Positions 1 to 8,019 are shown, counted from the stretch's first letter. The stretch: 13,360 nucleotides of DNA from DATEPR01 sp036503065 (GCA_036503065.1 DASXXM010000572.1:1-13360); one strand, 5' to 3'. The notes: generated from the letters alone by a model not told the origin. Numbers and translations are program-made.

Positions 1-1
1 C

Positions 2-223
2 GACGTCTCGATCACCGGCTACAACGACGTCGACTTCATGCGCAGGCTGACCCCGGCATTCACCACCGTCCGGGTGCCGCTGCACCGGATGGGCGTGCTG
101 GCGGCCCGCACCCTGCTGCGCTGGACCAACGGCGACGAGCCGGAACGCAGCGCCCAGACCCTGCTGCCGGTCGAGTTCATGCGCCGCGGCACGACCGCGC
201 CCGCACCCGTGGCCCAGCTCTGA
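2..223 (+). CDS. LacI-family transcriptional regulator, C-terminal end (partial)
   Basis: This is the last 73 codons of a gene that enters from the left edge. The visible protein (VSITGYNDVDFMRRLTP..., then LTTVR-like TTVRVPLHRMGVLAARTL) has the typical end of the periplasmic-binding-protein-like effector domain of LacI/GalR repressors: the 'GYND' turn after a beta strand, the 'TTVR.P...MG..A...L' helix and a closing strand (LLPVEFMRRG). The DNA-binding head lies outside the window, so the ligand and targets cannot be read. LacI repressors usually control sugar uptake or hydrolase genes, often next door. Whether it acts on the glucanase downstream (3022-6579) is untested: three genes lie between, and I saw no convincing LacI-type operator upstream of that gene. 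The frame and family are well supported; the function is not. Confidence 0.85.
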   Translation, partial: DVSITGYNDVDFMRRLTPAFTTVRVPLHRMGVLAARTLLRWTNGDEPERSAQTLLPVEFMRRGTTAPAPVAQL

Positions 224-237
224 TCCAGCGCCGCCGG

Positions 238-273
238 ATGCCACCGGCACATGCCACCATTTTCCGGTAGCAT
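238..273 (+). promoter_or_regulatory. Promoter/operator region of the antitoxin-toxin pair (putative)
   Basis: The 56 bases between the LacI stop and the antitoxin hold two direct copies of ATGCCACC (238-245 and 251-258, 13 bp apart), a short dyad GGCA-CA-TGCC (247-256), and a -10-like hexamer TAGCAT (268-273) six bases before the GTG at 280. RHH antitoxins normally repress their own operon by binding short repeated sites at the promoter, so these repeats are a plausible operator. If TAGCAT is the -10, the mRNA would start at or near the GTG and be leaderless. No good -35 is visible. All of this is inference from short motifs. Confidence 0.35.
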
Positions 274-279
274 GGGGCG

Positions 280-486
280 GTGACTACGATGACGCTGCGA
301 TTTCCCGACGATCTGGACGCAGAAGTGCGCGCGGCCGCCGAAGCCGAGCATGTCTCGATCAACAGCTTCGTGATCGAGGCGATCCAGGACCGTCTTGACG
401 CGATGCACAAGGAATCGGTACTGGCCATCGCCCGTGATGTCATCAGCAGGGACGCGGAGATTCTTGGTCGCCTGGCAACGGCGTGA
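280..486 (+). CDS. Ribbon-helix-helix antitoxin of a Doc-type TA pair
   Basis: A 68-residue protein. The N-terminus (MTTMTLRFPDDLDAEVRAAA, then EHVSINSFVIEAI) matches the Arc/MetJ-like ribbon-helix-helix fold: a short beta strand (TLRFP), a first helix, a turn with 'S-N-S-F' and a second helix. These proteins dimerise, bind operator DNA through the strand, and use the C-terminal tail to neutralise the partner toxin. The gene ends inside the start of the Fic-type toxin (GTGA overlap), a hallmark of a toxin-antitoxin operon. The start could be GTG 280 (leaderless if the TAGCAT at 268-273 is real) or ATG 289, which is preceded by GGGGCGG at Shine-Dalgarno distance. Family assignment is from the sequence pattern and the neighbour; target specificity cannot be read. 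Confidence 0.8.
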   Translation: MTTMTLRFPDDLDAEVRAAAEAEHVSINSFVIEAIQDRLDAMHKESVLAIARDVISRDAEILGRLATA

Positions 487-857
487 TCAGCTATCTCACC
501 ACTGGCGACCTGGTGGCACTGGCACATGCCGCGATGGGCGGCAACGCGCTGATCCGCGACATCGGTCTGATCGACTCGGCCGCTCATCGACCGATGGCGT
601 CCGCGTTCGGGCAGGAGGCGTATCCGGATCTCCATGTGAAGGCGGCCGCGCTGTTGCACTCGATCCTGCGGAACCACCCTCTTGTGGACGGCAACAAGAG
701 GTTGGCGTGGGTGGCCTGCCGAACCTTTCTGATACTCAACGGCGCCGACTTTGTCCCGGACGCCGACAAGGTGACCTCCTTCGTCCTCGCCGCGGCCAGT
801 GGCGAGGAGGACGACCTGGAGAAGATCGCTTCGGTCCTGCGGACCTGGACCGCTTGA
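483..857 (+). CDS. doc: Death-on-curing (Doc)-family Fic toxin
   Basis: A 124-residue single-domain Fic-fold protein, the usual length for Doc toxins (about 120-135). The active-site loop HPLVDGNKR is at residues 65-73, with the catalytic histidine H65, D69, N71 and R73 all present. The Lys after Asn (NKR rather than NGR) is the Doc-type variant. P1 Doc is known to phosphorylate and so inactivate EF-Tu, whereas classical Fic proteins AMPylate; the NKR loop makes kinase activity the better guess. The preceding helix with 'KAAALLHSILRNHP' and the following 'AWVACRTFLILNG' are also typical of the family. The GTG start at 483 overlaps the antitoxin stop by four bases, which points to translational coupling and antitoxin-first expression. 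No truncation or missing catalytic residue was seen, so the toxin looks intact. Confidence 0.88.
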   Translation: MISYLTTGDLVALAHAAMGGNALIRDIGLIDSAAHRPMASAFGQEAYPDLHVKAAALLHSILRNHPLVDGNKRLAWVACRTFLILNGADFVPDADKVTSFVLAAASGEEDDLEKIASVLRTWTA

Positions 858-904
858 TCTGAACCGCCGATTCGTTCCCACGTGCTGGATGGAAGACTCA
901 TGGC

Positions 905-2419
905 ATGGCCGGGCTGACCGATTCGCGCGTACGCGCCGCCGTCGAACTCGATCTCGCGAGCGCGCGGGAGTACGTCGGACTCCACGAATACGACGGCGTC
1001 CTGCAGGACCTCTCCCCCGACGCGGTCGCCACCGCGCTGAGCAGGCTCGGTGCCGGCCCGCTGCCCGCCGACCCGTTCGACGCTGCCGTCGTCGGCGTGC
1101 ACGAGGACGGCCTGCGAGCCATGTACGCCGAGGCGCAGGTCCACCGAACCAACCCGTTGGTGCACGTCACCGCCATGGACCTGGCCGGCTACGACCGCGA
1201 GTACGCGCCGGCCGCGGAACGCGCGAAGGCCAGGGAGCGGCACCTGCGGTCCTGGCCGGACGCCGTCGACAACGCGGTGGCCGCGCTGGACCGGGTCCCC
1301 GCGCCGGTCGCCACCGCGACCCTGCCCGCCGTGCGCGGCCTGGCCGCCGGCATCGACGACCCGCGGTGCCTCGCGGCCGTGCAGCGGTTCACCACCCACG
1401 TCGAGCAGGCCGCCCGCGACGGCGAGCCGTCGGCGGCGCTGGGCCCCGACCGGTTCCTCCGACTGCTCGGCGCGGGCGAAGGCATGACGTTCGACCTGGC
1501 CGCACTGGCCGACACCGCGGAACGCGAAGCCGCGCGGCTGCGCGCCGTCCTGGCCGAGGCCGTCGAGCGGCACGCCCCGGGCGAGCGGCCCGCCGACGTC
1601 GTGCCCGTCCTGATGCGCGACCACGCGGCCACCACGGCCGAGGTCACGGCCGAGGCGGCGGCGCTGATCAGCGAGGTGACCGCGTTCGCCATCGACAACG
1701 ACCTGATCGGCGACCCCGGCGGCGTCTGCCTTGTCGGCCCGGCACCCGCGTCCCGCTCGTACGCCCAGGCGATGATGTCCTGGTCGGCGCCCTACGAGCC
1801 GGACGCGCCGAGCTGGTACTACATCGTGCCGCCCGACCCGGCGTGGTCGGCGGAGGAGATCGAGGAATGGCTCGCGGTCTTCAGCCGCACGTCGCTGCCG
1901 GCGATCACCGTGCACGAGGTGACGCCCGGCCACTACGCGCACGGCCGCGCCATGCGTGGCCTGACCAGCGACGTGCGCCGCTGTCTGCCGTCCGCGGCGT
2001 TCATCGAGGGCTGGGCGCACTACAGCGAGGAACTGTATGCGGAGCAACGGTTCCGCGCGGGCGAGCCGCGGTACGTGATCGGGATGTGCGTCGAGGCGCT
2101 GCTGCGTGTCACCCGGCTGTACTGCTCGATCGGCCTGCACACCGGCGGCCTGTTCGTCGCGGACGCCACCGCCCGCTTCGAGGCCGATGCCTTCCTGCGC
2201 GGCACCGCCGCCACCGGTGAGGCGCGGCGCGGCACCTACGACCCCACCTACGGCCGCTACACCCTGGGCAAGCTGGAAATCCGCCGAGTGCGTGAGCGGG
2301 CCCGCGACACCTGGCAGGGCGACTACACCCACCGACGCTTCCACGACGCGCTGCTCTCCCTCGGCATGCCGCCCATCGGGCTCCTCGAACGTGCGGTGGT
2401 CGGCGACCTCGCCCACTGA
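905..2419 (+). CDS. DUF885 family protein, putative zinc metallopeptidase
   Basis: A 504-residue soluble protein with no signal peptide or membrane segment. Diagnostic motifs are HEVTPGH at residues 337-343, giving the HExxPGH zinc-site signature (H337, E338, H343); EGWAHYSEE at 368-376, supplying the likely downstream glutamate ligand; and the C-terminal YTLGKLEIRRVRERA near residue 452. All three are standard in the DUF885 family, whose members resemble gluzincin-type peptidases but whose substrates are mostly unknown. The length is slightly short of the ~550-600 of many members; the N-terminal half is Ala/Asp/Glu-rich helix. ATG 905 was chosen because GGAAG (891-895) lies 9 bases upstream; an ATG at 900 is out of frame and stops at once. 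The gene sits 47 bases after the toxin gene but has its own ribosome site and no evident functional link to it. The peptidase function is inferred from motifs only. Confidence 0.85.
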   Translation: MAGLTDSRVRAAVELDLASAREYVGLHEYDGVLQDLSPDAVATALSRLGAGPLPADPFDAAVVGVHEDGLRAMYAEAQVHRTNPLVHVTAMDLAGYDREYAPAAERAKARERHLRSWPDAVDNAVAALDRVPAPVATATLPAVRGLAAGIDDPRCLAAVQRFTTHVEQAARDGEPSAALGPDRFLRLLGAGEGMTFDLAALADTAEREAARLRAVLAEAVERHAPGERPADVVPVLMRDHAATTAEVTAEAAALISEVTAFAIDNDLIGDPGGVCLVGPAPASRSYAQAMMSWSAPYEPDAPSWYYIVPPDPAWSAEEIEEWLAVFSRTSLPAITVHEVTPGHYAHGRAMRGLTSDVRRCLPSAAFIEGWAHYSEELYAEQRFRAGEPRYVIGMCVEALLRVTRLYCSIGLHTGGLFVADATARFEADAFLRGTAATGEARRGTYDPTYGRYTLGKLEIRRVRERARDTWQGDYTHRRFHDALLSLGMPPIGLLERAVVGDLAH

Positions 2420-2447
2420 CCCGCCGGCAGCCCTTCGCAAGCGGACC

Positions 2448-2490
2448 GCAAGAAAAGCAAAAACCAGGGCGTCAGCAAGTGATTTCTTGC
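2448..2490 (+). terminator. Hairpin after the DUF885 gene, possible terminator
   Basis: About 30 bases after the stop codon are 8-base inverted arms GCAAGAAA (2448-2455) and TTTCTTGC (2483-2490). A second, shorter stem with a 6-base loop can form inside the same stretch: GCAAG (2475-2479) with CTTGC (2486-2490), so two alternative pairings share the right arm. There is no T-run, so it is not a classic intrinsic terminator, though actinobacterial terminators often lack one. Its position suggests transcript end or 3' stabilisation; the strength is unknown. Confidence 0.4.
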
Positions 2491-2745
2491 CGGCCCAGCG
2501 TGGCGCTTGCGTCGGCCTTGTCATGGTCGCAATTCGGACGGACCACGTGTCGAACTCCCTCCTGTCGGCTGATCGGCCGATGGCATCAAGCTGACCTGGC
2601 CCGTTCGCCTCGGTACCGCGGCCGATGATCCCCGCCGGGTTCACCCATCCGCACAGTTGGGGGTGGCGTCGCTTGCATTGGTGCGGGAAGGTTGTCCGGT
2701 CTACGGCCGAGGCCCCACGTGCGCGCCCGGCCGAACAGTGCTGTA

Positions 2746-2815
2746 GTCGCAAATTTGCATTCACATGTTTAAATTTATCTGTCACACATCCGTATATTGC
2801 GTAGTCGTGTCGACA
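2746..2815 (+). promoter_or_regulatory. AT-rich promoter/operator island upstream of the glucanase
   Basis: In the 602 bp gene-free stretch 2420-3021 this segment stands out as AT-rich in a GC-rich window. It contains a perfect 10-bp palindrome GCAAATTTGC (2749-2758), an 8-bp palindrome TAAATTTA (2770-2777), a -10-like TATATT (2793-2798) and an 8-bp palindrome TGTCGACA (2808-2815). TTTAAA/TTAAAT about 17-20 bases before TATATT could serve as a weak -35. If transcription begins near 2805 the glucanase mRNA would have a leader of a little over 200 bases. The palindromes are candidate regulator sites; which protein binds is not readable. Elsewhere in the gap I saw the hairpin at 2448-2490 and a 10-bp palindrome ATCGGCCGAT (2572-2581), and no convincing gene. 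Confidence 0.45.
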
Positions 2816-3021
2816 GAATTACGGTCGTTAGACCGCCCATACCGGCGTTCGCATCGGCCCGCGACCCGGATCGATCCAGCGCCGCCCACCGGGAGTCAAG
2901 TGAGGCGACGCGACGTGTCCATGACTCCGTCTACGACTGCACGCGCTCACCGTTCACCCCGCTCAGGTCGGAGCCGCCGACGGTGTCGGTCCCAGCATTA
3001 CCTGCCGAAAGTGAGCACACG

Positions 3022-6000
3022 ATGTTCCGGTCCACCCGAAATCTTCGACGAACCATCGTCCTGATGGCCGGTGCCGCCCTGGTGGCCGCCGGCGCGGGCG
3101 CCGTGATCGCGGCACCGGCCGCCGCGGCGACCGCCACCGGCGGCAACGGCGCCACATTGCCCTACGTAGAAGTGCAAGCGGAGAACTCGCCCACCAACGG
3201 AACGATCATCGGGCCGAGCTGGTCCCAGGGCCAACTGGCCGACGAGGCGGGCTTCCGCAAAGCCGTGACCCTCCAGGGCACCGGCAAGTCCGTCACGTTC
3301 ACCACCCCGGTCGCGACCAACTCGATCAACTTCCGATACAGCATCCCGGACACCTCGAGCGGCGCGGTCTACACCGCGCCGCTGTCGCTGTACATCAACG
3401 GCGCCAAGCAAACCGACTTCACCCTGACGAACGCCTACAGCTGGTACTACGGCGGCTACCCGTTCACCAACTCGCCGGGCAGCAACCCGCACCACTTCTA
3501 CGACGAGACGCACCGCCTGTTCACCCAGACCTTCCCGGCCGGCACGACGTTCACGCTCCAGGTCGACTCCGAGGACACCGCGTCCTCGTACACGATCGAC
3601 TTCGCCGACTTCGAGCAGGTCGGCGCGGCGCTGCCGCAGCCGGGCGGCTCCGTGTCGGTGACCAGCAAGGGCGCCGACTCCTCCGGTGTCGCGGACGCGA
3701 CGTCGGCCTTCAACGCCGCGATCGCATCGGCGGGCGCGGGCGGCACGGTGTGGATTCCACCGGGCACCTACAACATCCCGGGGCACATCAGCGTCAACAA
3801 CGTCACCGTGGCCGGCGCGGGCATGTGGTACTCGACGGTCACCGGCACCGCACCCGGCTTCTACGGCAACTCCGCGCCGTCCCCGAGCACCAACGTGCAC
3901 CTGCAGAACTTCGCGATCTTCGGCAACGTGCAGGAGCGCAACGACAGCGCGCAGGTCAACGGCATCGGTGGCGCGCTGAGCAGTTCCAGCGCCACGAATA
4001 TCTGGATCGAGCACATGAAGGTCGGCGCCTGGATGGACGGCCCGATGAACGGCCTGACCTTCAGCGGCATGCGCATCAGGGACACCACCGCGGACGGCAT
4101 CAACTTCCACGGCGGCGTCACCAACTCGACGGTCACCAACTCGGACATCCGGAACACCGGCGATGACGGCATCGCGACCTGGGCCGACGCCGGCCTCGGT
4201 GCCGACGCGAACGACATGATCTCCAACAACACCGTGGAGTTCCAGCAGCTCGCCAACGGCATCGCGATCTACGGCGGCCACGACAACACCGTCACCGGGA
4301 ACCTGGTGCAGGACTCCGGCATCACTCAGGGTGGCGGCATCCAGGTCGGGCAGCGCTTCAGCTCCACCCCGGTCGGCCTGACCACGATCAGCAACAACAC
4401 GCTGATCAGGGACGGCAGCCTCGACCCGAACTGGCAGTTCGGCGTCGGCGCGCTGTGGTTCGACGGCAGCCAGGGCGCGATCACGGGCCCGATCAACGTG
4501 ACCAACGCGCTGATCGAGCAGAGCCCGTGGGAAGCGATCCAATGGGTCGAGGGCACTGTCAGCGGCGTCAACCTCAACAACGTGACGATCGCCGGCACCG
4601 GCACCTGGGCACTGCAGGAGCAGACCGGCGGCACCGCGTCGTTCACCAACGTCGTGGCGACCGGCGTAGGGCAGAACCCGCCGAGCTACAGCTGTGAGGG
4701 CGGCAACTTCACCGTCACCGACGGTGGCGGCAACTCCGGTATCGCCGCAACGCAGTGCGGCGCCACCAACCCGACGCCGGTCTTCCCGCCCTACCCGGCC
4801 ACCGGCGTGCAGGCCCAGCCCGGCGCGCTGAACTTCGGTTCGGTCGCGACCGGCGCGACGAGCCCCGCGCAGACCGTCACCGTGTCCAACCCGACCGGTT
4901 CGGCCGCGTCGGTGTCATCCATCGCCACCGGCGGGGACTTCGCGCAGACCAACAACTGCGGTTCGTCGATCGCGGCCAACGGCTCGTGCACCGTCAGCGT
5001 GACCTTCAATCCGACGGCGGCGGGCAACCACACCGGCAGCCTGACCGTCAACGCGGGCGGCATCACCAACACCGTCAGCCTGTCCGGCACCGGCACCGCA
5101 CCCGGCCCGGTGCTCAACACCAACCCGGCCAACCTGTCCTTCAACAGCACGGTGGTCGGCGGGACGGCCACCGCGCAGACCGTGACCGTGACCAACTCCG
5201 GCACCGCACCGGCATCCATCTCCAACGTCGCGGTGACCGGGGACTTCAACCAGACCAACAACTGCGGCACGGTAGCGGTCGGCGCGTCCTGCGCGGCGAC
5301 CGTGTCGTTCAAGCCCACCGCGGGCGGCGCCCGGTCCGGCACGCTGACCATCACCAGCAACGCCAACAACAGCCCGACCACGGTGTCGCTGGACGGGTCC
5401 GGCATCGACAGCACCACGAACATCGCCGCGGGCACGCCGGCATCGGCCAGCTCGACCAACGGCACGTTCGCGGCGTCGAACATCACCGACGCCGATCCGT
5501 CGACGTACTGGGAGAGCGCGAACGGCTCGTTCCCGCAGTGGGCCCAGGTCAATCTCGGCCAGAACTTCAGCATCGGCAAGGTGGTCCTGAAGCTCCCGCC
5601 GTCGACCGCGTGGGGTGCGCGCACCCAGACGCTGTCGGTGCAGGGTTCCACTGACGGCACGAACTTCTCGACGATCGTCGGTTCGGCCAACTACACGTTC
5701 GACCCGAACACCAACAACAACACGGTCGCCATCACCTTCAACGCCACCACGGCGTGGTGGGTCCGGGTGAACATCACCGCGAACACCGGTTGGCCCGCGG
5801 GCCAGCTGTCGGACTTCGAGGTCTTCCCCAGCGGTGGCAGCAGCACGCCGTCACCGACGCTGTCGGCCGCCCCGAGTTCACTGTCGTTCGCCAGTCAGGC
5901 ACTGAACACCAACAGCGGCACGCAAACGGTGACGGTGACCAACACCGGCAGCGCGGCGGCCGTCGTGACGAGTATCGGGATCACGGGTGACTTCGCGCAG

Positions 6001-6579
6001 ACCAACACCTGCGGGGGGTCCATCGCGGCAGGCGCATCATGCGCGGTGACCGTCACGTTCCGGCCGACCGCGGCCGGCACGCGCACCGGCAGTCTCACCG
6101 TGAACAGCAACGCGTCGAACAGCCCGACCACGGTCGCGCTGACCGGCACCGGTGCCGGCTCGACGAACACCAACCTGGCCGCCGGCAAGGCGACCAGCGA
6201 GTCGAGCAACACGCAGAACCTGACGTCGGCGAACGTGACCGACAGCAACCAGAGCAGCTACTGGGAGAGCGCGAACAACGCGTTCCCGCAGTGGGTGCAG
6301 GTGGATCTCGGCTCGGCGCAGAGCGTCGGCCGGGTCGTTCTGCAACTGCCCGCGACCTGGGGTGCCCGCAGCCAGACGCTGTCCCTGCAGGGCAGCACGG
6401 ACGGCAGCAACTTCACCACCATCGTGGGCTCGGCCAGCTACACCTTCGATCCCAACACGAACAACACGGTCACGATCACGTTCGCGGCCACGACCCAGCG
6501 GTTCTTCCGGGTCAACATCACGGCGAACAACGGCTGGCCGGCAGGCCAGGTGTCAGAGTTCCAGGTCTGGAACAGCTGA
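3022..6579 (+). CDS. Secreted multimodular GH87-type alpha-1,3-glucanase (mutanase/mycodextranase)
   Basis: An 1185-residue exported enzyme. Order of parts: signal peptide (residues 1 to about 36; N-terminal arginines, hydrophobic core, AAPAAAA cleavage region); beta-sandwich carbohydrate-binding module of CBM35-like type (about 48-204, with SWYYGGYPF and HHFYDE); parallel beta-helix catalytic domain (about 207-580); two choice-of-anchor-D Ig-like modules (about 597-694 and 698-794), each with a Cys pair; discoidin/F5-8C module (about 797-937); third Ig-like module (about 943-1046); second discoidin module (about 1047-1185). In the beta-helix, D358 (in TADGINF) and D381/D382 (in NTGDDGIA) are spaced 23 and 24 residues apart, matching the three catalytic aspartates as I recall them for characterised GH87 enzymes (Bacillus circulans Agl-KA, Paenibacillus AglFH1). 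The expected role is cleavage of alpha-1,3-glucan outside the cell, for example fungal wall or bacterial mutan, with the extra modules aiding binding. ATG 3022 was chosen because the signal peptide begins there and GAAAGTGAG lies upstream; the frame is open further 5' (to 2797) but that part does not look like protein. The 3' end overlaps the convergent symporter gene. GH28/pectate-lyase-like families share the fold, so substrate certainty is moderate. Confidence 0.82.
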   Translation: MFRSTRNLRRTIVLMAGAALVAAGAGAVIAAPAAAATATGGNGATLPYVEVQAENSPTNGTIIGPSWSQGQLADEAGFRKAVTLQGTGKSVTFTTPVATNSINFRYSIPDTSSGAVYTAPLSLYINGAKQTDFTLTNAYSWYYGGYPFTNSPGSNPHHFYDETHRLFTQTFPAGTTFTLQVDSEDTASSYTIDFADFEQVGAALPQPGGSVSVTSKGADSSGVADATSAFNAAIASAGAGGTVWIPPGTYNIPGHISVNNVTVAGAGMWYSTVTGTAPGFYGNSAPSPSTNVHLQNFAIFGNVQERNDSAQVNGIGGALSSSSATNIWIEHMKVGAWMDGPMNGLTFSGMRIRDTTADGINFHGGVTNSTVTNSDIRNTGDDGIATWADAGLGADANDMISNNTVEFQQLANGIAIYGGHDNTVTGNLVQDSGITQGGGIQVGQRFSSTPVGLTTISNNTLIRDGSLDPNWQFGVGALWFDGSQGAITGPINVTNALIEQSPWEAIQWVEGTVSGVNLNNVTIAGTGTWALQEQTGGTASFTNVVATGVGQNPPSYSCEGGNFTVTDGGGNSGIAATQCGATNPTPVFPPYPATGVQAQPGALNFGSVATGATSPAQTVTVSNPTGSAASVSSIATGGDFAQTNNCGSSIAANGSCTVSVTFNPTAAGNHTGSLTVNAGGITNTVSLSGTGTAPGPVLNTNPANLSFNSTVVGGTATAQTVTVTNSGTAPASISNVAVTGDFNQTNNCGTVAVGASCAATVSFKPTAGGARSGTLTITSNANNSPTTVSLDGSGIDSTTNIAAGTPASASSTNGTFAASNITDADPSTYWESANGSFPQWAQVNLGQNFSIGKVVLKLPPSTAWGARTQTLSVQGSTDGTNFSTIVGSANYTFDPNTNNNTVAITFNATTAWWVRVNITANTGWPAGQLSDFEVFPSGGSSTPSPTLSAAPSSLSFASQALNTNSGTQTVTVTNTGSAAAVVTSIGITGDFAQTNTCGGSIAAGASCAVTVTFRPTAAGTRTGSLTVNSNASNSPTTVALTGTGAGSTNTNLAAGKATSESSNTQNLTSANVTDSNQSSYWESANNAFPQWVQVDLGSAQSVGRVVLQLPATWGARSQTLSLQGSTDGSNFTTIVGSASYTFDPNTNNTVTITFAATTQRFFRVNITANNGWPAGQVSEFQVWNS
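5419..6576 (+). repeat. Duplicated discoidin module within the glucanase gene
   Basis: The two discoidin-coding stretches, about 5419-5829 and 6172-6576, are clearly copies of each other: both encode YWESAN, FPQW.QV.LG, WGAR.QTLS.QGSTDG.NF and GWPAGQ.S.F.V. At DNA level an 18-base run is identical at 5506-5523 and 6259-6276. An Ig-like module (about 5848-6160) lies between them and itself resembles those at about 4810-5100 and 5110-5400. The 3' half of the gene has therefore grown by module duplication, and could change by recombination between copies. Confidence 0.8.
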
Positions 6580-8019
6580 CGTAGTAGGGGTGCGCGGGCG
6601 GTCCACTATGGTCGCCCGCGCACCCGCTCGCTCGACGGCAGCGCCGATGCCGAGTACGACGAGGTTCGCGGCCAGGCCGATCAGGCCGACGTTGAACGTG
6701 CCGAATCTGGTCGGATCGACGAACGTCAGGTAGATCACCACCGCGATGCCGACCACGATGCCGGCCAGCACCGGCCACTTGCCGACGTGCATGCGCCGCA
6801 GGAAGCCGAGCCCGTTGGCGGGCGCGAGCTGCGCGAGGCCGCTGAAGGTCAGCAGGAGCAGGTTGGCCAGCAGGTCCGGCCGGAAGATGCCGAGCAGCAG
6901 CGCGAGGCCGCACGCCACCACCACGGTCCCCTGGTTGATCCAGAACTGCCCGCGCTCGTTGCGCACCCGGGCGATGTTGCGCGCCACCAGCGACGAGATG
7001 CCCACCAGGATGCCGGCCGCCGGCACCATCGCGGTGGCGATCGCCGCCACCACGACGAACCCGGTCGCCCACGGCGGCAGCGCCTGCGCACTCAAGGTGA
7101 GCAGCACGCCGTTGGAGTTGGTCTTCTTGGGCAGCACCAGAATCGCGGCGAACCCGACGATCATCGGGAACATCAGGCACAGCTCGTAGAGCGGCAGCCA
7201 GGTGTAGTTGCGGCGCAGTACCTTGGGATCCTTGGCCGACATGATCGCGGGCCAGCTGTGCGGCAACGTGATGAACGCGACGCCGATCGCGCTGGACAAC
7301 ATGCTGGTGATGAACCAGGTGAGATCGTTTGATCCGGAGTGGACGGTCAGCATGGCTGGATGTAGTTGAGCGACCTTGTGGAACATCGCGGAGATCCCAC
7401 CCGCGAAGTGCGCCGGAATGGCGAAGATCAGCAAACCGAGCACGATCAGCATGATGGCGTCCTTGAAGTAGGACGTGGCGGCGACACCGCGCAGCCCCGC
7501 CCACAGCACGAACGCGATCACCAGCAGGGTGCCGATCACCATGCTCAGCGTGCCGGACGTGGCGTTCCCGGTGACCAGCTTGACGATCAGCCCGAGCCCG
7601 GTGATCTGGAGTTGCAGGTACGGCAGCACGAATACCACGCCGATCACCGCGCCAACGGTGCCCAGCAGCCGGCTCTGGTACCGGTCCTCGAGAAAATCAC
7701 CCTGGGTCAGGTAACCGCGAGCCTTCCCCAGTGACCACACCCGCTTCGCGAGGAAGAAGAGCAGGACGTAGGCCACCGGCACATACGGCAACGCGTACAT
7801 GGCCGCTATCCCACCGGAGAACGCCAGGCCCGACAGCCCGAGGAAGGTGAAGGTCGTGAACACCTCACCGGCCTGCAGGAACCACATGGTGACCGACCCG
7901 AACCGACGCCCACCAACGGTCCACTCGGCCAGATCAGCGGTCGGCCTGCGCCGCCCGAGGAAACCCAGCACCCCGATCAGCGCGATACCCGCGAAGGTGA
8001 AGATCAGCGTGGTCGTCAC
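6553..8019 (-). CDS. Sodium:solute symporter (SSS family) permease
   Basis: A 488-residue polytopic membrane protein with about 13 hydrophobic segments. It begins with a short TM (TLIFTFAGIALIGVLGFL), then the family's 'EWTVGGRRFG' loop and the TM2-3 region with FLQAGEVFTTFTFLG. The length and layout fit the SSS family (PutP/MctP-like), which couples Na+ or proton entry to uptake of small organic solutes such as carboxylates, sugars or proline; the substrate is not readable. The frame is open upstream to 8409, but GTG 8019 was chosen: GAGGAG lies five bases before it, homology-like sequence starts there, and GTGA overlaps the stop of the DUF3311 gene. Its last 27 bases overlap the 3' end of the convergent glucanase gene (stop codons at 6553-6555 and 6577-6579), so there is no room between them for separate terminators. 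Confidence 0.9.
   Translation of the reverse strand: MTTTLIFTFAGIALIGVLGFLGRRRPTADLAEWTVGGRRFGSVTMWFLQAGEVFTTFTFLGLSGLAFSGGIAAMYALPYVPVAYVLLFFLAKRVWSLGKARGYLTQGDFLEDRYQSRLLGTVGAVIGVVFVLPYLQLQITGLGLIVKLVTGNATSGTLSMVIGTLLVIAFVLWAGLRGVAATSYFKDAIMLIVLGLLIFAIPAHFAGGISAMFHKVAQLHPAMLTVHSGSNDLTWFITSMLSSAIGVAFITLPHSWPAIMSAKDPKVLRRNYTWLPLYELCLMFPMIVGFAAILVLPKKTNSNGVLLTLSAQALPPWATGFVVVAAIATAMVPAAGILVGISSLVARNIARVRNERGQFWINQGTVVVACGLALLLGIFRPDLLANLLLLTFSGLAQLAPANGLGFLRRMHVGKWPVLAGIVVGIAVVIYLTFVDPTRFGTFNVGLIGLAANLVVLGIGAAVERAGARATIVDRPRTPTTSAVPDLEL

Noticed and set aside
584..2785. 733-residue minus-strand open frame opposite the toxin and DUF885 genes
   Set aside because: It is Arg/Gly/Val-rich low-complexity sequence, an antisense shadow of two well-supported genes, with no recognisable domain.
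2797..3021. 75-codon N-terminal extension of the glucanase frame
   Set aside because: The signal peptide begins at ATG 3022 with a ribosome-site-like GAAAGTGAG before it; the upstream part is Arg/Ser/Pro-rich, overlaps the AT-rich promoter island and would bury the signal peptide.
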